Positions 9,476-16,912 of a stretch of 64,000 nucleotides of DNA are shown piece by piece. The notes under the pieces were generated by a model that was given only the letters and a program-made list of their open reading frames with translations, made no database searches and was not told where the DNA came from. Both the position numbers and the translations under genes were made by a program. Each line of letters begins with the position of its first letter. The stretch's first letter is position 1. The DNA comes from Actinophytocola glycyrrhizae (lineage in GTDB: Bacteria > Actinomycetota > Actinomycetes > Mycobacteriales > Pseudonocardiaceae): positions 1 through 64,000 of the forward strand of contig NZ_JBHSIS010000003.1 in the NCBI RefSeq assembly GCF_042653545.1, in the 5' to 3' direction.

Positions 9476-9498
9476 GATTTTGTATGCAGGTTCGCGGA

Positions 9499-9536
9499 GC
9501 GGCTCGGGCGAGGGGGGAGTCGCGATCCCGAGCCGC
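9499..9536 (+). terminator. Candidate terminator after the YbjN gene
   Basis: Perfect 10-bp stem GCGGCTCGGG/CCCGAGCCGC (9499-9508 and 9527-9536), loop 18 nt, 24 bases after the stop at 9475. There is no U-run, as is common in high-GC actinomycetes. Confidence 0.5.
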
Positions 9537-9600
9537 CCCGCGTTAGGTCCCGCCGCGTCGGAGCCCTGAGCGGGGGGCACCCATGGGAATCCGGGCGGGG

Positions 9601-9628
9601 TACGGCTCGGCAGGGGAGACGAGCCGTA
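9601..9628. repeat. Perfect hairpin, 9-bp stem
   Basis: TACGGCTCG (9601-9609) pairs with CGAGCCGTA (9620-9628), loop 10 nt. A third hairpin follows at once: CGGATCAG (9641-9648) with CTGATCCG (9663-9670). Their role as terminator or leader structure is not decidable by eye. Confidence 0.45.
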
Positions 9629-9857
9629 CTACTGCCCTTTCGGATCAGGGAGTGCGTGGGAGCTGATCCGCAAGGGCGGTGTCAACCTGTCAGAAGTCGG
9701 GCGGTTACACAAGGCCACTAACCGCGCCGCGATGGGGTAATCGCGTTCCGTAGGTAACAATTTGGCCACGACCCTCAGGGGAAACCTCGACGCAGTGTTG
9801 ATCGGAGCACTCAGGTTGGCCCGAATGGGTGGCCCGAACCGGGTTGTTCCGATTTCT

Positions 9858-9883
9858 TCTGGGGAGGGACGCCCAGACCCCCG
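9858..9883 (+). repeat. Copy 1 of a three-copy hairpin repeat (TCTGGGG..CCCAGACCCCC)
   Basis: TCTGGGGAGGGACGCCCAGA followed by CCCCCG; arms TCTGGG (9858-9863) and CCCAGA (9872-9877). The same word with small changes occurs at 14529-14556 and 38960-38986, each 22-43 bases before a start codon. Confidence 0.6.
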
Positions 9884-9907
9884 GTTGCGTCTGGCAGGCT
9901 GCTGGGC

Positions 9908-10669
9908 ATGTCTGGATCGATGCACGAATCCTCGGTCGGAACGCTGATTCTGCTCCGCCACGGCGAGAGTCTCTGGAACGCGGAGAACCTGTTCACCGGC
10001 TGGGTGGACGTGGAGCTTTCGGAGAAGGGCAAGGTCGAGGCGGAACGCGGCGGCGTGCTGATGCGCGACATGGACCTGCTCCCGGACGTGGTGCACACGT
10101 CGTTGCTGCGCAGGGCCATCTCGACGGCGAACATCGCGCTGGACGTGGCGGACCGCCACTGGATCCCGGTGAAGCGCGACTGGCGGCTGAACGAGCGGCA
10201 CTACGGCGCGCTGCAGGGCAAGAACAAGAAGCAGACCCTGGAGGAGTTCGGCGAGGAGCAGTTCATGCTCTGGCGCCGGTCCTACGACACCCCGCCCCCG
10301 CCGATCGAGCCGGGCGCGGAGTACAGCCAGGACGGCGACGTGCGCTACGCGGGCATCGACGCGCCACGCGCCGAGTGCCTGAAGGACGTGGTCGCCCGCA
10401 TGCTCCCGTACTGGGAGGCGGAGATCGTCCCGGACCTGCGCGAAGGCAAGACGGTCCTGCTGGCCGCGCACGGCAACTCGCTGCGCGCACTGGTCAAGTA
10501 CCTGGACCGCATCTCCGACGACGCGATCGCCGCACTGAACATCCCCACCGGCATCCCCCTCCGCTACGACCTGACACCAACCCTGGAACCAGTAACCCCA
10601 GGCGGCACCTACCTGGACCCCAACGCAGCAGAAGCAGCCGCAACAGCAGTAGCCAACCAAGGCCGCTAA
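9908..10669 (+). CDS. gpmA: 2,3-bisphosphoglycerate-dependent phosphoglycerate mutase
   Basis: Interconverts 3- and 2-phosphoglycerate in glycolysis. The 253-residue protein has the phospho-acceptor LLRHGESLWN (His18), NLFTGWVDVELSEKG, the RAISTANIAL and RDWRLNERHYGALQG segments, and the second catalytic histidine in LLAAHGNSLRALVKYLD. Length fits the dPGM family. The start could be ATG 9908 or ATG 9920. The last 30 codons have an odd run of A-rich codons (CAGCAGAAGCAGCCGCAACA region), unlike the rest of the gene. It precedes senX3-regX3 as in mycobacteria (Rv0489), with two extra genes in between. Confidence 0.95.
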   Translation: MSGSMHESSVGTLILLRHGESLWNAENLFTGWVDVELSEKGKVEAERGGVLMRDMDLLPDVVHTSLLRRAISTANIALDVADRHWIPVKRDWRLNERHYGALQGKNKKQTLEEFGEEQFMLWRRSYDTPPPPIEPGAEYSQDGDVRYAGIDAPRAECLKDVVARMLPYWEAEIVPDLREGKTVLLAAHGNSLRALVKYLDRISDDAIAALNIPTGIPLRYDLTPTLEPVTPGGTYLDPNAAEAAATAVANQGR

Positions 10670-10983
10670 CCCCCCACCCACCCACCCCCGCGAGCCCCCG
10701 TCCAAAACCCGCGAGTCCCCCGTTCAGGACTCGCGAGTCCCCCGTTCGGAACCCGCGAGTCCCCGTTTCGGAACCCGCGAGTCCCCCGTTCGGAACCGGC
10801 GAGTCCCCGTTTCGGGACTCGCGAGTCCCCGATTCCGGACTCGCGAGTCCCTGGTTCGGGAGCGCCGAGTTGACGGTTCGTGTCTGTCGCTGTTCGACGC
10901 GAACCGACAACTCGCGAGTCCCGAACGGGGGACTCGCGGGTTTTGAACGGGGGACTCGCGGGTTCTGAACGGGGGACTCGCGG
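10670..10983. repeat. 22-nt-period tandem array with direct half, central hairpin and inverted half
   Basis: Units of GCGAGTCCCCCGTTCGGAAC plus two bases start at 10690 (degenerate), 10711, 10733, 10755, 10777, 10799, 10821 and 10843: a period of exactly 22 after the first unit. The centre (10863-10914) is an inverted repeat, CGAGTTGACGGTTCG against CGAACCGACAACTCG. The reverse complement unit GAACGGGGGACTCGC then appears at 10923, 10945 and 10967, again every 22 bases. The whole lies between the convergent mutase and LuxR-type genes and could fold into one long hairpin, so it may work as a bidirectional terminator. Confidence 0.85.
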
Positions 10984-11616
10984 TTATAGCAGGCCTAGTT
11001 CGTGGGCTCTTGCGCCTGCTTGGAAGCGGGAGTTGGCGTCCAGGGTTGTCATCAGTTCCGCCACTCGGCGGCGGTAGGTGCGGACGCCGAGGCCGAGGGC
11101 TCTCGCCGCGGTCTCGTCCTTGCAGCCCGACGCCAGCAGCTCCAGCACCCGTGGCGCGAGCGCGGTCAGGTCGGCGTGCTGCGCGTCGTACACCGCCAGG
11201 TCCGTCGCCGACCGCCACGCGGCGTCGAACAGCGACTGGACGTTCTGCACCACCGCGGGCTCGGTCACCACGCCGTAGCTGCGCTGCCCGTCGCACAGGT
11301 CACCGGCGAGGATCGCGAAGCGGCGGTCGATGATGATCGTCTCGTTGATGTCGTCGCGCGTGACGCGGACCTGGGCGCCGTGTGCGGCGACCGCGCGCAC
11401 GTGCTGGGCACTCGACGGGTTCAGCAGCATCGCGGGCCGGTACAGCTTCCGCACCTTCGGCTTCGTCTCCTGGACCATCCCGCTCGACGGGTGCCTCGGC
11501 GCCGCGAACGTGTTCAGGTCCCGCGCGGCGCACGTGACCTCACTCGCCGTCGCGAACAGGTGCGCCGTGCGCGCGAACAGTTCCTCTTCGCCGCGGACCG
11601 TGGTCACCGCACTCAT
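10984..11616 (-). CDS. LuxR-type helix-turn-helix transcriptional regulator
   Basis: A 210-residue protein with a C-terminal LuxR/GerE HTH: LTALAPRVLELLASGCKDET, then AARALGLGVRTYRRRVAELM (about residues 145-190). The N-terminal two thirds resemble the TrmB/LuxR-like sensor regions of Streptomyces regulators, containing HVRAVAAHGAQVRVTRDDIN and RSYGVVTEPAVVQNVQSLFD. No receiver aspartate pattern is seen. I place the start at ATG 11616 although the frame is open to 11892. It is divergent from the aldo/keto reductase gene over 94 bases and may regulate it; inference. Confidence 0.75.
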   Translation of the reverse strand: MSAVTTVRGEEELFARTAHLFATASEVTCAARDLNTFAAPRHPSSGMVQETKPKVRKLYRPAMLLNPSSAQHVRAVAAHGAQVRVTRDDINETIIIDRRFAILAGDLCDGQRSYGVVTEPAVVQNVQSLFDAAWRSATDLAVYDAQHADLTALAPRVLELLASGCKDETAARALGLGVRTYRRRVAELMTTLDANSRFQAGARAHELGLL

Positions 11617-11710
11617 ACCGCCAGTCTCCACGCACGCGCCACCGCCCGTCGAACTCGGCAAGAAGTTGCCATTCGCGGCGCCGGGAACCCGCCGTGCACA
11701 AGGTGGAGCC

Positions 11711-12580
11711 ATGACCACATCGATCGACGCCACCGCTGCCGGCACGTGGCAGCTGGGCGACCGCACCGTCAACCGCATGGGCTTCGGGGCCATGCGCCTC
11801 GTCATGAAGGCCGACGGCTCCCCCGCCGACCGGGAGCGGTCGAAGACCGTCCTGCGCAGGGCCGTCGAGCTGGGTGTCAACCACATCGACACCGCCGCCT
11901 TCTACGCCAGGGGCCCCCGCGCCGCCAACGAGCTGATCAACTCCGCCCTCGCGCCCTACCCCGACGACCTGGTGATCACCACCAAGGTCGGCCCCGGGCT
12001 CGACGTCGCAGGCGAGTTCCACACCGCGCGCACGAGGCAGGAGCTGCGCGAACAGGTCGAGGTGAACCTTCGCCAGCTCGGCCTCGACCACCTCGACGTG
12101 GTCAACCTCCGCATCGGCGAGACCCTCGACCGGGGTGAGGGCCCGCTCGCCGAACAGTTCGGCGTGCTCGCCGAGCTCCGCCAGGAAGGTCTCATCCGGC
12201 ACCTCGGCATCTCCAACGTGACCGCGGAGCACCTGAAGGAGGCACTCGACATCGCGCCGGTCGTGTGCGTCCAGAACCAGTACGGACTCACCACCCGCCG
12301 CGAGGACGACGCGCTGGTCGAGCTCTGCGCCGGGCACGGCATCGCGTTCGTCCCGTTCTTCGCGATCGCGAGCGGCACCGACCAGACCGCGGTCACCGAG
12401 GTCGCGAAGGCGCACGGCGTCACCTCGGCGCAGGTCCGGCTCGCCTGGACGCTCCACAAGGGACCGAACGTGCTCGCCATCCCCGGCACCGGCGACCCGG
12501 CGCACCTCGAGGAGAACGTCGCCGCCGCGGGGTTGCGCCTGAGTGACGAGGAGCTGTCCCGGTTGGACACGATCGGGTGA
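11711..12580 (+). CDS. Aldo/keto reductase
   Basis: A 289-residue (alpha/beta)8-barrel oxidoreductase using NADPH. Signature segments: NRMGFGAMRLV, GVNHIDTAAFYARGPRAANE with the catalytic Asp/Tyr, LVITTKVGPG with the Lys, and LAIPGTGDPAHLEENVAA for the cofactor phosphate site. AGGTGGAG immediately before ATG 11711 is a strong ribosome site. A close paralogue is at 58834-59667. Physiological substrate unknown. Confidence 0.88.
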   Translation: MTTSIDATAAGTWQLGDRTVNRMGFGAMRLVMKADGSPADRERSKTVLRRAVELGVNHIDTAAFYARGPRAANELINSALAPYPDDLVITTKVGPGLDVAGEFHTARTRQELREQVEVNLRQLGLDHLDVVNLRIGETLDRGEGPLAEQFGVLAELRQEGLIRHLGISNVTAEHLKEALDIAPVVCVQNQYGLTTRREDDALVELCAGHGIAFVPFFAIASGTDQTAVTEVAKAHGVTSAQVRLAWTLHKGPNVLAIPGTGDPAHLEENVAAAGLRLSDEELSRLDTIG

Positions 12581-12675
12581 ACGCGGGCTTGCGGCCGGGC
12601 GAACAACGCCGATCTGGGTGTCAGGACAATCACCTAACCCCACACCGCACTGGTCCACACCACCCCTGACCTGCT

Positions 12676-12681
12676 TACGAT
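12676..12681 (+). promoter_or_regulatory. -10 element of senX3, leaderless arrangement
   Basis: TACGAT ends six bases before the GTG at 12688, which would put the transcription start on or next to the start codon. No ribosome binding site is visible. Confidence 0.45.
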
Positions 12682-12687
12682 TCGCCC

Positions 12688-13836
12688 GTGACCGACGTGG
12701 TCTGGATCGTCCTGACAGCCGGTGCGCTCGTCGTCGGCCTCGTCGTCGGCGCGGCGATCACCAGAGCGAGACATCGGTCGGCGGCGCAGCCGCCGGCCGG
12801 CCCGACCATTTCCGTCCTCCTGCAGCGGCTGGTGCAGTCCTCGCACAACGCGGTCGTCATCCTCAACGAGTTCGGCGACGTCGTGCAGCACAACCCGCGC
12901 GCAGAGGAGCTGGGCGTGGTCCGCAACCGGCGGGTCGACACCCACACCAAGATGGCCGCCGAGCTGGCCAAGGAGACCGGTGAGCCGGTCGAGATCGAGC
13001 TGCGCCCGCAGGAGCGTTCCCTCGGGCGTGGCCCGGAGGCCGTCCGCGGCGAGCTCCGTCCCCTCGGCGACGGGTTCCTCGCCGTGGACGCGGCCGACGA
13101 GTCCGAGGCGGTCCGCCTGGAGGCCACCCGCCGCGACTTCGTCGCCAACGTCAGCCACGAGCTCAAGACCCCGGTCGGCGCCATGGCGCTGCTGGCCGAG
13201 GCGGTACTGGACTCGGCGGACGACCCGGAGTCGGTCCGCCGGTTCACCGCCAAGATCCTGCACGAGGCCACCCGCCTCGGCACGCTGGTCACGGAGCTGA
13301 TCGCGCTGTCGCGCCTGCAGGGCGCCGAGCGGCTGCCGGAGCTGAACGCGGTCGAGATCGACGCCGTCGTGCGCGACGCGCTGTCCCGCGCGAAGCTCTC
13401 CGCCGAGAACACCGGCATCGACATCGCGGCCGACGCCGACAGCTGCCTGCTCGTCGAGGGTGACCGGACACTGCTGGTCACGGCGCTGGCCAACCTCCTG
13501 GAGAACGCCATCGCCTACTCGCAGCCGGGCAGCCCGGTCTCGATCAGCCGCCGCCGTGTCGGCGAGTTCGTCGAGATCGCGGTCACCGACCGCGGCATCG
13601 GCATCCCCGAGGAGGAACAGCAGCGCGTGTTCGAGCGCTTCTACCGCCTGGACAAGGCCCGGTCCCGGGCCACCGGCGGCACCGGCCTCGGGCTCGCCAT
13701 CGTCAAGCACGTCGCCGCCAACCACGGCGGTGAGGTCAAGCTGTGGAGCCGTCCGGGCACCGGCTCCACGTTCACGCTGCGCATACCGGCCCACCCCAAC
13801 TCCACCAGCGTCAACGGCTCAGGAGGCAAGCAGTGA
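12688..13836 (+). CDS. senX3: Sensor histidine kinase SenX3
   Basis: A 382-residue membrane kinase that phosphorylates RegX3 and in mycobacteria senses phosphate limitation. One to two N-terminal membrane segments (residues 3-25) are followed by a PAS-like region (45-140), the phospho-acceptor H-box VANVSHELKTPVGA (His157), N-box LANLLENAIAYSQ, and G boxes DRGIGIPEEE and GGTGLGLAIVKH. Its stop TGA overlaps the GTG of regX3 (GTGA, 13833-13836), unlike mycobacteria where repeats separate the two genes. Preceded by an apparent leaderless promoter. Confidence 0.93.
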   Translation: MTDVVWIVLTAGALVVGLVVGAAITRARHRSAAQPPAGPTISVLLQRLVQSSHNAVVILNEFGDVVQHNPRAEELGVVRNRRVDTHTKMAAELAKETGEPVEIELRPQERSLGRGPEAVRGELRPLGDGFLAVDAADESEAVRLEATRRDFVANVSHELKTPVGAMALLAEAVLDSADDPESVRRFTAKILHEATRLGTLVTELIALSRLQGAERLPELNAVEIDAVVRDALSRAKLSAENTGIDIAADADSCLLVEGDRTLLVTALANLLENAIAYSQPGSPVSISRRRVGEFVEIAVTDRGIGIPEEEQQRVFERFYRLDKARSRATGGTGLGLAIVKHVAANHGGEVKLWSRPGTGSTFTLRIPAHPNSTSVNGSGGKQ

Positions 13837-14519
13837 CCAGGGTGCTGATCGTCGAGGACGAGGAGTCGTTCGCCGACCCGCTCGCCTTCCTGCTGCGCAA
13901 GGAGGGCTTCACGGCCGCCGTCGCGAGCACCGGCCAGCAGGCGCTGGAGGAGTTCGACCGCAACGGCGCCGACATCGTCCTCCTCGACCTGATGCTGCCC
14001 GGCATGAGCGGCACGGACGTGTGCAAGGCGCTGCGCCAGCGCTCCACCGTGCCGGTGATCATGGTGACCGCGCGGGACAGCGAGATCGACAAGGTCGTCG
14101 GCCTGGAGATCGGCGCGGACGACTATGTGACGAAGCCGTACTCGGCCCGCGAGCTGATCGCGCGGGTGCGTGCCGTGCTGCGCAGGGGCGGCGACTCGCC
14201 GGAGGGCGAGCTGCTGCCGCAGGTGCTGGCGGCGGGCCCGGTCCGGATGGACGTGGAGCGGCACGTGGTGACCGTCGACGGCGGCGAGGTCCCGCTCCCG
14301 CTGAAGGAGTTCGACCTGCTCGAGTACCTTCTGCGCAACGTGGGGCGGGTGCTCACCCGCGGTCAGCTGATCGACCGGGTGTGGGGCGCGGACTACGTCG
14401 GCGACACCAAGACGCTCGACGTCCACGTGAAGCGGCTGCGGTCCAAGATCGAACCGGACCCGGCGTCGCCGAGGCACCTGGTCACCGTGCGTGGCCTTGG
14501 CTACAAGTTCGAATCGTGA
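13833..14519 (+). CDS. regX3: Two-component response regulator RegX3
   Basis: OmpR/PhoB-family regulator of 228 residues: receiver (1-118) with acidic pocket VEDEE, phospho-acceptor Asp52 in IVLLDLMLPG, and the switch lysine in DDYVTKPYSARELIARVRAV; winged-helix effector (130-228) with LPLKEFDLLEYLLRNVGRVL and the recognition stretch DTKTLDVHVKRLRSKIE. AGGAGG at 13821 supports the GTG start. It is translationally coupled to senX3. Targets in relatives include phosphate uptake genes; none are in this window. Confidence 0.95.
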   Translation: MTRVLIVEDEESFADPLAFLLRKEGFTAAVASTGQQALEEFDRNGADIVLLDLMLPGMSGTDVCKALRQRSTVPVIMVTARDSEIDKVVGLEIGADDYVTKPYSARELIARVRAVLRRGGDSPEGELLPQVLAAGPVRMDVERHVVTVDGGEVPLPLKEFDLLEYLLRNVGRVLTRGQLIDRVWGADYVGDTKTLDVHVKRLRSKIEPDPASPRHLVTVRGLGYKFES

Positions 14520-14528
14520 GCAGAAATT

Positions 14529-14556
14529 TCTGGGGAGCGATCCCCCAGACCCCCGA
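14529..14556 (+). repeat. Copy 2 of the TCTGGGG..CCCCAGACCCCC hairpin repeat
   Basis: Begins nine bases after the regX3 stop. Arms TCTGGGG (14529-14535) and CCCCAGA (14543-14549) with a 7-nt loop, followed by the invariant CCCCCGA tail. Position suggests a terminator of senX3-regX3; reuse at other sites suggests a dispersed element. Confidence 0.65.
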
Positions 14557-14584
14557 ACCCCCTTCCCATAACGCGACCGCCCGG

Positions 14585-14590
14585 TAACCT
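14585..14590 (+). promoter_or_regulatory. -10 element of the ppx gene, leaderless arrangement
   Basis: TAACCT in CCGGTAACCT, eight bases before the GTG at 14599. The identical CCGGTAACCT precedes the gene at 36971. Confidence 0.45.
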
Positions 14591-14598
14591 TTCGCCCC

Positions 14599-15537
14599 GT
14601 GCGCCTTGGGGTTCTCGACGTGGGCTCGAACACGGTCCACCTGCTCGTCGTTGACGCGCATCGGGGCGCGCACCCGATGCCCGCCAGCTCGCAGCGGTCC
14701 GTGCTGCGCCTCGCCGAGCGCCTCACCGACGACGGCGACCTGTCCGAGGCGGGCGTCGACGACCTGGTCGGCACGGTCGCGCAGGCCAAGAAGTCGGCGC
14801 GCAAGCTGGGCTGCGCCGACCTGATGGCCTTCGCGACCTCGGCGGTCCGCGACTGCGGCAACGTCGCCGAGGTCCTGGCCAGGGTCCTGGCCGAGACCGG
14901 CGTCGAGCTGAAGGTGCTGACCGGCACCGACGAGGCGAAGCTGACCTTCCTCGCCGCGCGCCGCTGGCTCGGCTGGTCGGCGGGCAAGCTGCTGGTGCTC
15001 GACATCGGCGGCGGCTCGCTGGAGCTGGCCATCGGCATGGACGAGGCACCCGACTACGCGAAGTCCGTCCCGTTCGGTGCGGGCAGGCTGACCAGGGAAC
15101 GCTTCTCCAGCGACCCCCCGAGCAGGGCCGAGGTGGCCGAGACCACGGAGTGGCTGACCGGGCAGCTCGCGCCGGTAGCGAAGAAGGTCGCCAAACGGGG
15201 GGAACCCGACCGGGTGGTCGCCACCTCGAAGACGTTCCGCACGCTCGCCCGCCTGACCGGCGCCGCGCCGTCGTCGGCGGGCCCGAGGGTGCGGCGGGTG
15301 CTGACCGAGCCGGGGTTGCGGCAGCTCATCGCGTTCATCTCGCGGATGAGCGCGGCCGACCTGGCCGAGCTGGAGGGTGTGAGCGCGAGCCGGTCGCACC
15401 AGCTGGTCGCGGGGGCGCTCGTGGCGCAGGCCACGATGCGTGCTCTGTCACGGCAGGAACTCGAGATCTGCCCGTGGGCGTTGCGTGAGGGAGTCATCCT
15501 GCGCCGCCTTGACCAGGTCAATGGGGAGGAGTCGTGA
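14599..15537 (+). CDS. Ppx/GppA family phosphatase (exopolyphosphatase-like)
   Basis: A 312-residue ASKHA-fold protein: phosphate 1 loop LDVGSNTVHLLV at the N-terminus, FATSAVRDCGN, phosphate 2 loop VLDIGGGSLELAIG, and a C-terminal Ppx segment ending EICPWALREGVILRRLD. The family hydrolyses polyphosphate and/or (p)ppGpp. This position after senX3-regX3 matches the mycobacterial Ppx1 (Rv0496). The short length (about 310 rather than 500 residues) is usual for actinobacterial Ppx1 proteins. It is probably the first gene of an operon with the next two. Confidence 0.9.
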   Translation: MRLGVLDVGSNTVHLLVVDAHRGAHPMPASSQRSVLRLAERLTDDGDLSEAGVDDLVGTVAQAKKSARKLGCADLMAFATSAVRDCGNVAEVLARVLAETGVELKVLTGTDEAKLTFLAARRWLGWSAGKLLVLDIGGGSLELAIGMDEAPDYAKSVPFGAGRLTRERFSSDPPSRAEVAETTEWLTGQLAPVAKKVAKRGEPDRVVATSKTFRTLARLTGAAPSSAGPRVRRVLTEPGLRQLIAFISRMSAADLAELEGVSASRSHQLVAGALVAQATMRALSRQELEICPWALREGVILRRLDQVNGEES

Positions 15538-15655
15538 TGCTCGCCGAAGACCCCGCCGGACGGCCGTTCATAATGGGGGTCGATCCCTGCGAGCATGAAG
15601 GGCAGACACGCGTCGCCGCTGGACGATTTGGCCGACGCCGGGCACGGTGGAGTCG

Positions 15656-16912
15656 ATGAGTCACGAAGGCGGACCCGAGCAGCCGCAGCGCACGGTCGCG
15701 GAGCTGCTCGCCAAGTACGGTGCCGAGTCGGGCGAACGCGCCCCCCGGCGCCGCCGCCGGCGTGCGGACGACGTGAGTGACACCGGCGCGCAGGCGATCA
15801 TCGACCGGGTCCTTTCGGAGTCGGGCGAGATGCAGGCCATCCGCGACGACATGCCGCCCCCGGAGCGCACCTCGCACCGCAGGGGCACCTCGACCGGCCA
15901 GTTCCCGCGCCCGCAGCAGCCGCCGCCGCCGGAGCCGCCGCCGCGCCGCCAGCCGCCGCAACCGTCGCAGCAGCTGCCCAGGCCGCTGCCGCCGCAACCG
16001 CCACCGCCGTCCCAGCCGCTGCCGTCCCAGCCGCCGCCGAGGCCGGTGCCGCAGCCCGGCCAGCAGTCGTCGAACCACCTCCCGGCCATGGCCCGGCCCG
16101 CCGAACCGACCACTCCCGTCCGCGGCGCCCCGCGTCCGGTGCCGGGCCCGGACCGGCAGCCGCCGCGCCCGCAGCCGTCGCAGCGCGTGCCGCTGCCCCC
16201 GCCGCAGGGCGGCACCCGGGAACGCAGCGGCATCCAGCCGTCCCTGCGGTCCCGGCTCGACGCGCCCGACGTGGCCCCGCCACCACCGCCGCCGCCGATG
16301 CCGGTCGCGCCGCCGGAGCCGACGACGGAGGAGCTGCCGAGGGTCCCCGGCCGCATCCCGGTCGACGGTTCGATGACCGGCCGCAGGCCCATCCCGGGCG
16401 CCGACAGCCGCACCCGCATCTCGCCGCCCGCGTACCCGCCGCCGCACGACCCGTACGCCGACCCGCCCGCCGAGGACGAGGACTACCGGTCCCCGTACCC
16501 CGCCGCGGACCAGGACGACCGCTACGACTCGGCCGAGTACGACGTTCTCGTCGACGAGGACGCCGACGACCGCGACTTCGACCGCGACCTCGACGAGCTG
16601 GCGGACGACGACCTCGACGACCTCGACGACGATGACGACCGCGTCCGCTCGCCGGCCAAGGAGTGGGCGATCATGGGCGGCCAGCTCGCGCTCGGCGTCA
16701 TCGGCGGTGCCGGGATCTGGCTCGGGTTCAACTGGCTGTGGGGCTTCATGCCGCAGGCGGCGCTGGTCGCCGCACTGGCCGTGATCGTCGGTCTCGTGCT
16801 GATCGTCAGGAAGATCCGCCGGGCCGAGGACCTGCAGACGACGTTCCTCGCGGTGCTGGTCGGGCTGGTCGTGACGGTGTCCCCCGCGGCGTTGCTGCTG
16901 CTGAACAAGTGA
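15656..16912 (+). CDS. Proline-rich membrane protein, Rv0497-like
   Basis: A 418-residue protein with three parts: a conserved N-terminal RTVAELLAKYGAES motif plus a basic RRRRRR patch; a long proline-rich, low-complexity middle (about residues 75-270), then an acidic Asp-rich run (290-330); and two C-terminal membrane helices (about 340-365 and 385-410; LALGVIGGAGIWLGFNWLWG, then VLVGLVVTVSPAALLLL). The cytosolic N-part would hang from a membrane hairpin. Function unknown; a cell-envelope or division scaffold is a guess. I use ATG 15656 rather than GTG 15647, with GGTGGAG just upstream. Overlaps the next gene by four bases. Confidence 0.8.
   Translation: MSHEGGPEQPQRTVAELLAKYGAESGERAPRRRRRRADDVSDTGAQAIIDRVLSESGEMQAIRDDMPPPERTSHRRGTSTGQFPRPQQPPPPEPPPRRQPPQPSQQLPRPLPPQPPPPSQPLPSQPPPRPVPQPGQQSSNHLPAMARPAEPTTPVRGAPRPVPGPDRQPPRPQPSQRVPLPPPQGGTRERSGIQPSLRSRLDAPDVAPPPPPPPMPVAPPEPTTEELPRVPGRIPVDGSMTGRRPIPGADSRTRISPPAYPPPHDPYADPPAEDEDYRSPYPAADQDDRYDSAEYDVLVDEDADDRDFDRDLDELADDDLDDLDDDDDRVRSPAKEWAIMGGQLALGVIGGAGIWLGFNWLWGFMPQAALVAALAVIVGLVLIVRKIRRAEDLQTTFLAVLVGLVVTVSPAALLLLNK

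Larger units (their letters stand above)
9476..9907. other. 432-base gene-free region with three successive hairpins
   Basis: No credible gene seen. It holds hairpins at 9499-9536, 9601-9628 and 9641-9670, a further inverted repeat GCGGTTA/TAACCGC at 9701-9707/9719-9725, and a copy of a hairpin repeat at 9858-9883 just before the phosphoglycerate mutase gene. The first hairpins probably end the mshA-YbjN transcript; the rest may be the leader and promoter of the mutase gene. A small RNA cannot be excluded. Confidence 0.5.

Noticed and set aside
9476..9907. tRNA or known riboswitch in the mshA-gpmA spacer
   Set aside because: No T-loop GGTTCGA-type segment with acceptor pairing, and no riboswitch core motif was found; only simple hairpins.
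10690..10981. CRISPR array
   Set aside because: Unit period is only 22 bases with no unique spacers, orientation reverses midway, and no cas gene is present.
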